Below are positions 1 through 10,921 of a stretch of 64,000 nt of DNA, in pieces. The first letter of the stretch is position 1; the number at the start of each line of letters is the position of its first letter. The translations under genes and the position numbers were made by a program. The stretch is from Sepiola atlantica. Taxonomy: Eukaryota; Mollusca; Cephalopoda; Sepiida; Sepiolidae. The stretch covers positions 22,175,218 through 22,239,217 of the forward strand of contig OY744525.1 in the NCBI GenBank assembly GCA_963556195.1. The letters are read 5' to 3'. The notes beneath the pieces are model-generated. The model made no database searches and had not been told where the DNA came from. It saw only the letters and a list, made by a program, of their open reading frames with translations.

Positions 1-534
1 TAAGTACATAATCCCTCACAAAACAAAAACGCTCCGTGTTCCCGGGTACTTGTATTATGTCAAGCTGATTCAGCCATTGGGTGTGAAAGCGACTTGATTG
101 TTGGGATAGGAAAACTAACAAAGATCCCTGGCGGAAATGAAGAACGGGGAGGATGAGTATGGTAACAAGGTGACACTGGAATCAAGGCGCTTATTTCCAA
201 AGTCTACATGTGTAGGTAATCTATGTGCATGATTGGGTAAGGGTTTTCTTTCTTTTTTTTTTTTTGATCAGGACAATCCAAAAAGCAAAAGACATCTTGC
301 AGGAGAGGGGGGGGGGGGTCGATGCGTCAGGAGATGAAATTATCAGGGTCAAGTTGCAAGATTTTTATGTAACCAAGGTTTAGTTGAAGGACTTCTCTTT
401 TTTTTCTTCTTTTTTATCTATGTGAATATACATTTATTTTATCGTTGTTGTTGTATATATCTATATTAACGCATCTGAATATTTGGGTTCAGTTCTCATC
501 AAAACGGCTTGCATCATGTTAAATCAGTACAACA
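1..534. other. no recognised feature
   Basis: AT-rich sequence with short T and G homopolymers (about 248-265 and 307-318). I see no coding similarity, RNA gene or repeat shared with the rest of the window. Confidence 0.4.
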
Positions 535-539
535 CTGGT

Positions 540-715
540 GGTGGCCGTGGTGAAGTGGATACCGGCACGAACTAGCTACTTGGCATGCCGTGTTCGAATC
601 CTGTCAGATCTTTAGCTGTTGGTAACCTTCACGTGGTCTCTCCTGTGTACCAGATTCTAAAAAGGAATCTGGGAAACCAATGGCAATAAAATCAAGCGGA
701 TAAAAATAAATAACG
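540..715 (+). repeat. tRNA-derived SINE
   Basis: The head looks like a tRNA with an internal RNA polymerase III promoter: an A-box-like TGGTGAAGTGG at about 549-559 and a B-box-like GTTCGAATCC at about 592-601, with normal tRNA spacing. The body (CTTCACGTGGTC, CCTGTGTACCAGATTCTA, AACCAATGGCAA) recurs at 11.0-11.2, 22.7 and 40.9 kb. The 3' end is A-rich (AAAATAAATAA). This copy is diverged and no target duplication is obvious. SINEs of this kind are non-autonomous and rely on a partner LINE. Confidence 0.75.
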
Positions 716-778
716 TGCTAATTCATACGAAAAGAAAGCGACTATAACACCATTTGCATGCAATATGTTTTATATAAT

Positions 779-860
779 AACTAGTTGTACCTACCCGGCG
801 TTGGCCGGGAGTCTTTACTTTCATTTTTGTTATTTTAGCTATGCCTTTGTTTCGAAATCT
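779..860 (+). repeat. repeat head with ACCTACCCGGCGTTG motif
   Basis: Starts ACTAGTTGTACCTACCCGGCG and holds a small GC hairpin, CCCGGC...GCCGGG, in AT-rich DNA. Related starts are at 23950, 36374 and 63885. Similar CCCGGCGTTGCCCGGG motifs are familiar from transposable-element ends in many animals, but I cannot assign the family from this fragment. Confidence 0.5.
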
Positions 861-1212
861 TTTTTTTAAAATAGGATTTTGAAAGTTATATTTGATTATG
901 ATGATATAGTTTCCCCATTCAATTATTAATTTGTTATTGAAACAACGTTACCATCTCTATTCATGAAATTATTGGATTATGTATCATCTATATATGAAAT
1001 GGTTAGTAGATAGAAATAAGTTGATAAAAACAACTAGTTGAAATATTAACAAACGAAGAATTCATGAGCTCCAATAATTCGATTTGTATCGTCAAATCTT
1101 TATCATGGTCCACTTGCCATAATGAAGATTTGACCATACATTGCACTTTGTTAGAAATTTAATTTCCTTTATTCAAATTATATACATTATATATACATAT
1201 ATATACATACAT

Positions 1213-1333
<121 letters not shown>

Positions 1334-1394
1334 TTTTTGTAGGTACAAAGTTTTAATAAACAGTGAAATAATGTTAGATGCACTGCCATTATTA

Positions 1395-1860
1395 TCCATA
1401 GTGAGGATTTTTTTTCTTAAAGTGCATTCACTTATGAGAGCCCCGATTTTGGCGCTTTGGGGAGTGTAGTTACCATTACTCCCAGGTTCAATCTGACCCA
1501 GCATTGTAGTATCTGTTAAGGTCCCATGCATGGGCTTTATAGAATTTGTACTGGGCATGACATTAAACTGCCCCGGATACCCTTGGGCAAAGTGTTCACC
1601 TTTACCCCTCCCCCCTAAAATCCATCTTCCTCAGCCCTTTCTACCTTTTTTTCCTCTGCCTACCCTATTTCCTAACCCTATCAACTAATAAAACTCTGCC
1701 CTGTCCAACCGTCTTGGGTACGACACAAAACTATAGCCAGTGGTGATCCCCCAAAGTGGGAGTTTTAGATAGTGTGGAGCTAGCCATTAGTTGGCACTGT
1801 TCCTAATAGTAGTACCCGTCAAGGCCCCATCTATGGTTTCAATACAAATTATCGCTAACA
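1395..1860 (+). repeat. anonymous interspersed repeat, Rep1 family
   Basis: Carries CTTGGGCAA, CCCTTTCTACCTTTTTT, ACCCTATTT and CCTAACCCT, then a segment ending in GTCAAGGCCCCAT. The same order is seen at 2890-3230, reversed at 37150-37470, and partly at 39195-39370 and 52310-52515. The stretch 1440-1545 partly repeats its own 3' part, so it may be two overlapping copies. No coding capacity. Class unknown. Confidence 0.6.
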
Positions 1861-1889
1861 AACTATTTGTTTAAAAAATATATGCTCAC

Positions 1890-1990
1890 AAAATAAATCT
1901 CTCTCTATATATATCTATATCTCTCTCTATATATAAATGTCAATGTGTGTGTATGTTCCCTATAGAAAGAAAGATTAGAGAATCTACATA
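1890..1990. repeat. degenerate (CT)/(TA) microsatellite
   Basis: Alternating CTCTCTCTATATAT blocks, twice, followed by a short GTGTGTGT run. It separates Rep1 from Rep2. Confidence 0.7.
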
Positions 1991-2029
1991 AAACCTAAAA
2001 ATGTAATATTATGTAAAATTTTCTGTTTT

Positions 2030-2620
2030 CTGGGGACGACAATGGAACCGGTCCCAAATCTCTATGTACCCTCTTGCGGGAGCTATGGGGATGAACCTTC
2101 TATAAAACTTCAAATATATCCTATTTTTATGACATTTAAATAATGTCTAAAAATTTCTGCAGAAGACAATGGAAGCGGTCCCGAATCTCTAAGTGTCCTT
2201 CTAACCTAAGATAGTTATGCAAGCTGAACCTCCTTTAAAACTTCAAACATATCCTATTTTGATGAAATCTATAACATATGTATAAAATCTCCAGGAAAAA
2301 CAATGGAAATGGTCCCAAATCTCTGCATTCCCCTCTGTGTGTATCTCTATGTGCTACCCCAAATTGGGCTATAGGGGCAGAACCCCTTAAAACTTCAAAT
2401 ATGTATATTTCCGATTTTAATGAAATTTAAACCATATGCATAAGACACTAATTCAGAATTTTTTTTTTTTTAGTAATTCAGCTTCTTCCGACTATATTTG
2501 GGGGCGAAACGGGGATGGGGGGGCGGTAAAAAAAGAAAATTATATGGTGTTATGAACATGTGAAAAAAGATATGGTAGTGTTATTCATCAATCCCGAGCA
2601 ATGCCAAGTCTTCCTGCTAG
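2030..2620 (+). repeat. Rep2 family with three internal tandem units
   Basis: A unit of about 127-134 bp containing CAATGGAA..GGTCCCAAATCTC and ..AAAACTTCAAATAT occurs three times, starting near 2040, 2167 and 2301. It is followed by a unique part (ACACTAATTCAGAATTT, GGGGCGAAACGGGG, CATCAATCCCGAG). The same order is seen at 44815-45240, and the downstream part is seen reversed at 42245-42510. No protein-coding signal. Confidence 0.6.
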
Positions 2621-2624
2621 TAGA

Positions 2625-2800
2625 TAATAATAATAATAATAATAATAAGTCTGGGGGAGACTTGTTGTCACTCAGACTCCAGGAAATACCACTGGTTGTT
2701 GTCGGTGAGCAATCACTGAAGATGATCTGTGTGAGAACTCCTAGTGAGTACAAATAATAATAATAATAATGATAATGATAATAATGATATATAAACAAAT
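2625..2800 (+). repeat. repeat fragment between (AAT)n runs
   Basis: A ~100-bp core (2648-2750; CAGACTCCAGGAA, AGCAATCACTGAAGATGA, GTGTGAGAACTCCTAGTGAG) lies between (AAT)n at 2626-2648 and (AAT/GAT)n at 2752-2790. The core recurs reversed at 38745-38870. A triplet tail on the 3' side is typical of some LINE ends, but no protein similarity is visible. Confidence 0.5.
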
Positions 2801-2819
2801 CATATGTAAAACATATTCA

Positions 2820-3240
2820 TGGTTTCTGGCATAAAAGACCCAATGAAAGTTGACATGCCATAAAACTCAATAACCAATTAACATTGTGAATTATAGTCCA
2901 AAACATGAAGTTAAACACAACACTAAATTGCCTCCGATATCCTTGGGCAAGGTGTTTATGTTCACCATCCCTAAATCCATCCTTGTAAGCCCTTTCTACC
3001 TTTTTTGTCTTTGCTTACCCTATTTTCTAACCCTGTCAACTAATCAAGCACTACCACACTCAATCGTCCTGGGTATGAGACAAACTACATCCAACAGTCA
3101 CAAATTGAGATTTGGGGGGACTGTGAAGTCACCCCATAGTTACCAGTAGTAATAGTAGTAGTAGTAGTCGTAGTAGTACCTGCCAGGGTCCCATTTACAT
3201 GGTTAAATAGAATCTATCGTTTAGAGACTTAGTTTACAAA
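2820..3240 (+). repeat. Rep1 copy
   Basis: Begins with TGACATGCCATAAAACTCAA (related to 18330 and 39485) and continues as a clear Rep1 copy from about 2930 to 3215. It includes the phrase ending GGCAAGGTG, the GTCAACTAATCAAGC segment and TGCCAGGGTCCCAT. An (AGT)n run interrupts it at 3147-3178. Confidence 0.55.
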
Positions 3241-3289
3241 ATAAATTAATTTACAAAATAATCATATCCAAAATACATGTGTAAAATAA

Positions 3290-3720
3290 TGAAGAAAAGA
3301 CGAAGACTAGATAGATTGTCAATTAGGCTAAAAGAACAACGGAAATGAATCGGTGACCTTTGAACGAGCCTAGGTGTGTGAGGTCGACGAGTTCATTTCG
3401 GAGTATGACGTCGTAAAAAAAAGAAACGACTCGATAACCTTTAAAAGAGTCAGGTGCACGAGACCAGAAAAAGAAGACACCCGGAGTGTAAAATCAGAAA
3501 TTAAACGAAGGAAGAAGGAGCGCTTACGTAGCAGAGATCGAGTTGGGAGGATATAGAGAAAAACTTGTCGTGGGTCAGTCCCAAAGAGAGGTACCCCCAC
3601 CACTGCCGAACTGCCGTAAACAACTGGCGTGGGGATCACAAGCCTTCCCTAGATTCTGAGAGAAGACTGCTACACATGTATTGTTTGGGTATGAAATACC
3701 CAACAACAACTGACATTCCG
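3290..3720. other. unrecognised, moderately GC-richer stretch
   Basis: Two loosely related units (ACGGAAATGAATCGGTGACC.. and AACGACTCGATAACC..) suggest an old tandem duplication. Open frames of 60-89 codons occur on both strands but resemble nothing I know. Confidence 0.35.
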
Positions 3721-3779
3721 TAAAGGAGACAATAGGCTTTGCCTATTGCTCAACTTGCACTACTTTGTCTATTGGTCAG

Positions 3780-3995
3780 GTGTAGAGGGACGATCACAGG
3801 GAAACTTTAAAGACTCCCAGTGCTTGGCCTTGTACCCTGACTAGAACAATGAATGCCGTCCTACCTTCTATCTGCTCAAATTCTCACCCAAGTTGTCCCC
3901 CTATAAATCTGACCCCTATTACAGTAGCCGGTTATGTCTGATTGGCAATATACCTTGTTTGAGCTGAACAAAAGTTTTTTTAAAAAAAACAAAAA
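3780..3995 (+). repeat. CR1-like LINE 3' end (CR1-A)
   Basis: CCCCTATAAATCTG, ACAGTAGCC..TTATG and TTGGCAATAT.., followed by GAACAAAAG and an A-rich tail, match the reverse complement of 53405-53470 and of 40205-40240. Those loci continue into reverse-transcriptase C-terminal sequence. Only the 3' untranslated part survives here. Confidence 0.5.
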
Positions 3996-3999
3996 TAAA

Positions 4000-4600
4000 A
4001 AGCAAAAAAAAAACAATAACCAAGGAACGAACATTTTGAATCATAGTCCAAAAAATGAAATTAAACTAAGGAGGCCTCCAAAGTGCTGCTGGAAAACCGG
4101 CTACGTCTAAGCATAGGTGTATATATACATTTGCGAGTAGTTTGCTATATTTTTTCGAGCCAATCTGCAGAAAAATGGCTTAAGCAGTGTCAAAAACAAA
4201 AAAGAATTGAAAATGGTTATCTTAGCCAGCCTCCAGCCTGGTATTGACACTTTCTCCATCTTGGTGCTACAAGCGATGCTGCCTATGCGAGTGAAACCAA
4301 TCTAGACTGCAGGACAATGTAACTATGTTAGGGGTAAAAATTGATAGGCCGTCCTTTATGGAGATGGTCGGCTGTAACTGAAGGGAGCAGTTAGATCAAA
4401 TTTCTTTTATGATCACTAGTGTGAACAAAACGCCGCCTCCCTCTTCCGCCACACCTTGCAAATAAGTATAGCTTTAAGAGGAAAACAATAATGGGTGGGA
4501 AGAGAGGTGGTGAGTGTGTGGGAGACGTGCCAAAAAGGTCTTACTTGTTTTGTAATAAGCGAGGAAGTAGATGACATTTATCAGCTTCAGTAAGTTCATC
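4000..4600. other. no recognised feature
   Basis: Mixed-composition sequence after an A-rich run at 3978-4020. Nothing recognisable as coding or as a repeat shared within the window. Confidence 0.35.
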
Positions 4601-4608
4601 ACTTTTCT

Positions 4609-4679
4609 TAATAATAATAATAATAATAATAATAGTAGTAGTAATAATAATAATAATAATAATAGTAGAAATAATAATA

Positions 4680-4764
<85 letters not shown>

Positions 4765-4803
4765 GAGGAGGAGGAGGAGGAGGAGGAGGAGGAGGAGGAG
4801 GAG
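4609..4803. repeat. compound triplet microsatellite (TAA)n then (GGA)n
   Basis: About 155 bp of (TAA)n with a few TAG interruptions run into about 40 bp of (GGA)n. The poly-Leu, poly-Asn, poly-Tyr and poly-Ser open frames here come from the triplet and are not genes. Confidence 0.95.
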
Positions 4804-5144
4804 GAAAATAAAATTAAACAAAAAAATGTCTCACTTAATAAGAAAAGGTGAGAACTTCCAAATGACATTACGCGTCAAGTCTCGATAGACTCAGACAACC
4901 AACAGAAGAAAAGGAAAAAACTAAAAAAAAAAACGATAAACGTGTCAATTTGTTTTTCCTCTCTTCATCGAACCTATTTTATTTTTATTTTTCAGTTGAG
5001 AGCAAAACAAAAATAATTAGTTTAGTAAACCCTCCCTCACCCCCACCCCCATACGACTCCGATAGTTTTTAACAAATACAGAGTAGAGAATAAAGATCTC
5101 TCACTTTTTAAACGAGCACTGCGCTGGCTGTAATAGCAGTATAG

Positions 5145-5420
5145 AGGCGCCGACACACTGCCATTTTCTTCATCAATTATCAAGAAGCGTTGTATGAAAG
5201 ATTTCCTGGATGTTTCATCTTTTTATTGTGGTGGCCACCAATGTCACCAGAATTAAGCTCTTGTGACTTTTTCCTAAAGGAAAGTATTTTCCGACACCTT
5301 TCTCCTACTCTTAAGGATTTAAAAGAAAAAAAATCAAAGAGGAACTCAACACAGTTCCACCTAAAATGACACAGATTTACGAAGGAATTTCGGGGAGGAC
5401 TGGACCCCATCAATGTATTA
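5145..5420 (+). pseudogene. mariner/IS630-like transposase C-terminal remnant
   Basis: In the forward frame from about 5229 the translation reads WWPPMSPELSSCDFFL followed by a helix-like 'PTLKDLKEK'. This matches the conserved end of Tc1/mariner (IS630 superfamily) DDE transposases, 'WPPRSPDL..xDFFLW', which carries the third catalytic acidic residue. Here the motif is SPEL, so the Asp is replaced by Glu. Upstream codons (5152-5225, beginning DTLPF) resemble the 'DGAPPHF' block but lie in another frame, so there is at least one frameshift. A stop follows at about 5367. A dead fragment. Confidence 0.5.
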
Positions 5421-5431
5421 CTAACAATAGT

Positions 5432-5735
5432 CTGATATCTAGTATTATACTAAAGCTGAATTAATCAAAGTTTATTTCACTAAGGCCTTTTTCCTACATA
5501 TTTTAATCAGACAAAATACATGCTAAATATTCTTTAGTTTTGGGATTGAGTTATGCTTGAAAAAACTTTTATTTTAATTGTTCTAATTATCAGCAATTTG
5601 CAATTAACTCACCAATTGACCTATCTCTTTCTATCTATAACTCTCACTGTATGTTATCTGGACGTCCACTCTTATTTTATACAGTGTCTATTACTCTCGC
5701 TTCCGTTATCCTCTCTCTCTCTCTCTCTCTCTGTT
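5432..5735 (+). repeat. Rep3 family copy
   Basis: Starts TATTATACTAAAGCTGAATT, contains ACATGCTAAATATTC and GGGATTGAGTTATG, and ends in TATCTCTTTC and a (CT)n run. Close copies are at 7675-7915 and 12430-12770, with reverse copies at 10650-10800 and 27650-27890. Class unknown; it may be the end of a larger element seen at 27395-27890. Confidence 0.65.
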
Positions 5736-5820
5736 TATTAAAAGTCAAAGGTAACAAAATAGATTGGAACAGTCCAGGATAAACAAAAGAAAATAACAAT
5801 TTTGTCTTGTAAACAATAAA

Positions 5821-5825
<5 letters not shown>

Positions 5826-5866
<41 letters not shown>

Positions 5867-5878
5867 AGAGAGAGAGAG
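5826..5878. repeat. (TA)n(GA)n microsatellite
   Basis: About 40 bp of (TA)n then (GA)n, directly abutting the left arm of palindrome Pal1. Confidence 0.9.
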
Positions 5879-6147
5879 GAGTATTAGAAGTTTATCACAA
5901 TACAAGAAATGGAAATATGTCGGCGTTAAGAAGTAAGACAAAAACAAATGTTTTTTTTACTTTGTTTTTTATAGTGAATCTTACTTGATTAGGCAAGACT
6001 TCTACACAGTGATCTAATGTGTGTGACCATGTGCCATGATATATTTCGAGTAAAGACCTCTTTATCAAATGGTACGTGTTTCAAATCTCTAAAATCCGTG
6101 CGGTCCGACATATTTCCATTTCTTGCATTGTGATAACCTAATACTCC
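5879..6147. mobile_element. palindromic MITE-like element, Pal1 family
   Basis: The outer sequence GAGTATTAGAAGTTTATCAC is mirrored at 6128-6147 by the inverse (GTGATAACCTAATACTCC). Both arms contain the AAGAAATGGAAATATGTCGG segment (forward near 5904, inverse near 6110). The middle is asymmetric. The same outer arms form a nearly perfect long palindrome at 21549-21897. (TA)n lies on both sides, so insertion into TA is likely. No transposase is encoded. Confidence 0.65.
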
Positions 6148-6187
6148 TATAATATATATATATATATATATATGAGACTAAAAGTAT

Positions 6188-6545
6188 ACTTTTAGAGAAT
6201 TGAACCTATAGTGAAATGATTTAAGCTCAATATACGTGATAGAGCAATTATAAAGATAAATGAAGGAAGAGAGATAAAGATGTACGGATGACAAATCTAT
6301 TTCATCTTCGATTGTTCAATGCAAGGTGTACTCGATAAAAACATGTTTATTTTTCTTTCCTTAAGTCAGACTTTTCAAACATTAAAAATAAACATGTTTT
6401 TATCGAGTACACCTTGCATTGAACAATGAAAGATGAAATAGATTTGTCATCCGCACATCTTTATCTCTCTTCCTTCATTTATCTTCATAATTGCTCTATC
6501 TCGTATATTGAGCTTAAATCATTTCACTATAGGTTCAATTTTGGG
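6188..6545. mobile_element. long-arm inverted-repeat element, Pal2 family
   Basis: The left arm (about 6197-6355) and right arm (about 6385-6540) are inverse complements over about 155 bp with few mismatches. Shared blocks include GAATTGAACCTATAGTG, AAATGAAGGAAGAGAGATAA and TGTACTCGATAAAAACATG. The spacer is only about 30 bp. A second copy at 46257-46743 has the same arms around a different ~200-bp interior. It sits beside a (TA)n tract. Non-coding. Confidence 0.7.
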
Positions 6546-7670
6546 TGTTTTCATTATCTTGTCATCAATTTCCTTATTAGTTGTCTTGTCCCACTTGTAT
6601 GTTTAATTAAAGTATTTTTAGTATTTGGAAAAATTGTTCGGTAATTTTTTTTAATGCAGGCAAAAAAACAACAACATTTATTTCATTTACTTTCATTTCT
6701 GGTTTTATTTTTAGGCCCAATCAGGAATCAGGTTTTCTCTAAACAACACTAGCGGAACCCATGGAATTTCCGCAGGAAATTACAGAAAATTAATTTTAAT
6801 TTAATCATTTTTTTAGTCATGGATTTTCAGTACTTTTAATCTGATATAATATATAAAATAAAGACAGTTTTCCCCTATTTCATTGACTTTAATAGCTTTC
6901 TTAACAAAAAGGTACATAATCAAATCTGTTTCATCAGTCATATAAGGCAAACATTGGTCTGTCTTCTAAAAATTGTATTTTCGATCGACTTTTACATTTA
7001 ATCCTGATCGATATTTTTTACCCTCATACTCAGAATCGCTTCCACTGTCACCCATAACACCGGGAGCAAATTTAATAATAGACAGTTATTCGAGATTCAC
7101 TGGCCGACCCATATTCGACTGTAAAGAAAGAGAAAATGGTGGTGGTGGTGGGGGGGGGTAGAATAAAGAGAGAGAGAGAAAGGGGAGAAAGTAAACTTTT
7201 TGGCCACTCTGTACAAGTGAACCAAGGATAGACGAACAAGTAATACATTAATAGAAAAGAATATGTAGTGGATTCAGTTTATTCACTTTAATTGACACTG
7301 TCACACATCGAGAAGGTCTGGATGCACACAAAGAGCAAAATATGAGGCAGTACGATGACCTGTGTGATACTTTATGAAGATCTGCTTGGTTGATTGTTGT
7401 TGCTTTTTAGTAGGGGTAACAAGACCCTCGGACTCATCTGTATATTATTTGAAAAAACAAATCTTAGAATAAGTAGACAAACGCACGCTTACTACATATG
7501 TGTAAGCATAAAAATGTTCTAATTTCATAAGTAATCACCTACCTGATTTTATTTGTATCGAATAGACATTTTATCTTTTAACAAGAAAACAAATACATAT
7601 GAAATAAAGAAATACCTGTTTAAAATGTATGATATAGATGCACTCTTACAATAGTTTTACGAAAGACTAT
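6546..7670. other. AT-rich stretch with no recognised feature
   Basis: Contains a (GGT)n/G run at 7139-7159 and a short (AGAG)n at 7168-7180. Otherwise it is unique AT-rich sequence without coding signal. Confidence 0.4.
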
Positions 7671-7674
7671 TATT

Positions 7675-7872
7675 TTTTCATAATTTATCTTTAAACTAAA
7701 GTTGAGTTAGTCAACGTTTGTTTCCCCAAAGGTTTTTTTTCCTATATACTTTAATAACACAAAATGCATGCTAAAATATACCTTAGTTCTGGGATTGAGT
7801 TATGTTTGAAAAATAAATTCTGTTTTAATTTTTCTCATTAGCTGTAATTTATAATTAACTGAAAAATATCAC

Positions 7873-7915
<43 letters not shown>
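7675..7915 (+). repeat. Rep3 copy ending in (CT)n
   Basis: Matches 5432-5735 in order: AAAGTTGAGTTAGTCAACG, ATGCATGCTAAAATATAC, GGGATTGAGTTATG. It ends at about 36 bp of (CT)n (7877-7912), where the 5.4-kb copy also has a CT tract. Confidence 0.65.
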
Positions 7916-7939
7916 CCATCTTTGTATTTCTCTTGCCCC

Positions 7940-8603
7940 TTTCACTCTATGTTGATTCAACCATTCTCTAATATTTCTGAATGTCTCTGTGAGCATTTAG
8001 AGAAAGAGGGACTCTCTTTTCGGCTTCACCATCTAATTTACATACATGTTTTTGTGCACATTAGATACACATGTAAATTAGATGGTTAAATAATAACTCT
8101 TTACTTCTATATAAGAAAAATAAATAATAATAATATATTACTTATGAAGATTTGGTATCTGTCTGTCTGAAGCCGAAACTATACTATTACTTCTATTAAA
8201 TGCATTATTACACTCTCTTTAATGCTCAATTACGTTCACTATACTATTTCAGACTAATGTATTAGCTTTCACTGCTCAATTCAGAGGGAGGTAATATATG
8301 TTCGGCTGTTATGGGACCATACTCTCAGGCATTACCTTCTCCTTTGGGGGTAGAGTAGTATCTGCTCTATAGTCCTAATACCATCATCCCAGTGTTTACT
8401 TTTCTATGTGTGTTGATTCAATCACTCTCTAATCGTTTTAATGTAGCTCTAAGCATTTAGAGAAAGAGTGACTCTTATTTCTCATCGTAGCCATCTAATT
8501 TATATACGTTTGTCTGTAAACACACCAAACATATGTAAATTAGATGGCAAAATGATAAGTCTCTTTGCTTTCATATAAGAATAATAACGACTAATAATAT
8601 TTG

Positions 8604-8655
<52 letters not shown>

Positions 8656-9270
8656 CATAGAAGTAAAGAGACTTATTGGAAGAAGAATGTTTTAAAAGAT
8701 GTCATAGTTTATGTATTTTCCAATGAAATCAAAGTAAAATAAACATTGGTAGTTGTTGTGGCCCAACGGGGAATGGATACATCTAATATATATATATATA
8801 TATATAAATATATAATCCACAGGAAACTGTTTGGCCGTATCACAGCCCCCCTCCCCCAGTCTGGCTAAGCATGCCAAGTGTTTTAAGTTGCGATTCGAAA
8901 CCTGAATCCTTGGACAGCAGTCAGAAATCTATCTTGCCTGTTCAGTTTATTATACTATTTCAGCTTTCAATGCTCAATTCAGAGCAGGTGATATGTGTTC
9001 GGCTGTTATGAGAATAGTATCTGGTCTATGGTCATAATACCATCCTACCAGTGTTTACTTTACCCTTTTGGGAGTCGGGGTTGGGGGAAGGGGAATATAC
9101 TGGAAATTATAATACTATAGAAGTAAAGAGACTTATTATATTTTTTAGCTATGCAAGAAGAATATCTTCAAAGATTTGTCCCAGGTTATGTATTTTCGAA
9201 TGAAATCAAAGTAGAATAAATAGTCATAGAGGTTGTGACCCAACGGGTCACGGGTACGTCTAGTGTCTTT
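7940..9270 (+). repeat. segmentally duplicated repeat cluster
   Basis: Three blocks each occur twice in direct orientation. Block 1 is 7945-8105 and 8408-8580 (GCATTTAGAGAAAGAG, CATCTAATTTA, TAAATTAGATGG; it also holds a short inverted repeat). Block 2 is 8255-8400 and 8955-9065 (GTGTTCGGCTGTTATG, CCAGTGTTTAC). Block 3 is 8655-8790 and 9115-9260 (AGTAAAGAGACTTATT, ATGAAATCAAAGTA, CCCAACGGG). A (TAA)n tract lies at 8609-8651 and a (TA)n tract at 8786-8806. The pattern suggests one repeat unit of roughly 0.5-0.7 kb, duplicated and rearranged. Confidence 0.55.
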
Positions 9271-9279
9271 TTTGCATTT

Positions 9280-9653
9280 CAACAACAAACGATAACTGTT
9301 TCCCATTCGAGGTTCTGCTTGCAACCAGGCAAGTTGAAGGCAGCCAATCTGATCTCTTTTTTTCTAATGTAAGTTGGTTGGTAAATATCATGAAAGGAAG
9401 GCTACATTGTGCGTGTTTTGCAAGAATGGTATCGTTATTTATTTGGTGGTAGATGTTTATCCTAAAAAAAAAGAAAAAGAGAAGCCTTTTTCCTCCGTGT
9501 CCGCGTTGTTATTAACATTGGCGGAAGGGGAGAGGGGGGGGAGGAACTGTGACCTCCCGCCATTGTTATGCTCTATTTTTTCAGTTTGATGTCTTTGAGA
9601 CCCAAGGCACACTTCATTGCATCTTAGGGATGCAGTAAAAAGAATTTGGGGGA

Positions 9654-9690
<37 letters not shown>

Positions 9691-10360
9691 ATAAATATAT
9701 ATATATATATATATGAGAGAGTGAGAGATAGAGGAGCAGACGTGGGTGGAATAGAGTGAGGTGATGAATGAGGGGCCCTGAGCACTCAAACCCCTTTTAC
9801 AATCTATCGTTTTTTTTGCGGGGGGGGGGGGGGAGGACTACCTATCTCTCTCTTTCTCTCCTTTCTTGACCCTGCTCTCTCTTCTCTTTCCACCCCTCTC
9901 TCGCTCGCCTCTGTTCTTGCCCTCCTGCCCTCAACTCTATCACAAATCCTCACCAGAAGGTTGGTTGCAAAGATGCTTTGGCTATTATCGATTGCCTCGT
10001 CTTTCTTTGAAGATATTTTTTGGTGGTTGTTGTTGGGTTTTTTTTGTTTGTTTTTTTTTTTCGTTTTATTAGAAAATTTTTTTTTACAGTAACTCATATT
10101 GGAAGTAAAATTGATTTATATGTTTTCATCATAATAAAAAAAAGTTTATCCTATTATTATTTCTATATTTTCTTATTTTACAGACATTCTGTTTTACTTT
10201 TGTCAATTAAAAATAAATAATAAAGCATATATTAAAGGAAGTCAACGATTATAGTATACATCTTAAGTATCTATGTATTATATACATCTTTATTATTATT
10301 TGTATGTATTAATTATATATTTATTATTTGTAAATATTTATACATACCTTTATTTGTATT
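9280..10360. other. microsatellite-rich stretch without genes
   Basis: Holds (GA)n at 9659-9687, (TA)n at about 9698-9715, a G run at 9819-9833, a C/T-rich tract at 9840-9920 and T-rich DNA to about 10090. The modest open frames in it are low-complexity. Confidence 0.5.
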
Positions 10361-10367
10361 TATATAC

Positions 10368-10800
10368 TAGAAAAAAAAGGTGACTCGGTGAGTCACTCAT
10401 TCAACTCGGCTTAGATTATTTGAACCAGGAAAAAGTAAGTTTCCAAAGCCAGTTCAAAATTAAAATAAAAACATAAATTAGCCTCTTTCTGATTGCTATA
10501 TCTTTACAGCTATGGGTTAAATAGTATTACTACTACTGGTGACATTCTATTTTGTTTATAATGGACTATTCTAATCATTTTAGTCTTTCCTTTCTTTATT
10601 ACTTTCGGTTGTGAATATAAGGGAGAGTGCTGGAAGCAAGAGTGATAGATAACATCTAAAATAAAAGCAGGTCAACTAACAACATAGAGTGAGAGAGGGT
10701 AAGACAGATGGATAGAAACTTATTGAGTTAATTGCAAATAACGGCTAATTAGAACAATTAAAATGGAAATTCTTTAAAACATGTATTATAGATATCGTAT
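10368..10800. repeat. larger Rep3-related element
   Basis: Begins GGTGACTCGGTGAGTCACTC and continues through TTTCTGATTGCTATATCT, ATAATGGACTATTCTAAT and TTGAGTTAATTGCAAATAA, the last being Rep3 in reverse. The same order is found at 26885-26935 plus 27395-27890. The GTGAC..GTCAC head is a small hairpin and resembles the 'GTGACCCGTTGGGTCAC' motif at 9236-9250 and 26890. Probably one transposable-element family of unknown class. Confidence 0.45.
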
Positions 10801-10921
10801 CACAATCATCATCATCATATTCGGTTTAATGTCCGTTTTACATGCTGGCATATATTGGACGGCTTTTAAAAATTGACTTCCAAACAAATCAATCTCTGGC
10901 CAGGTCTTTATTTATCCCCTT

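Noticed and set aside
4474..4888. Long poly-Leu, poly-Asn, poly-Tyr and poly-Ser frames
   Set aside because: They are readings of the (TAA)n/(GGA)n microsatellite in different frames.
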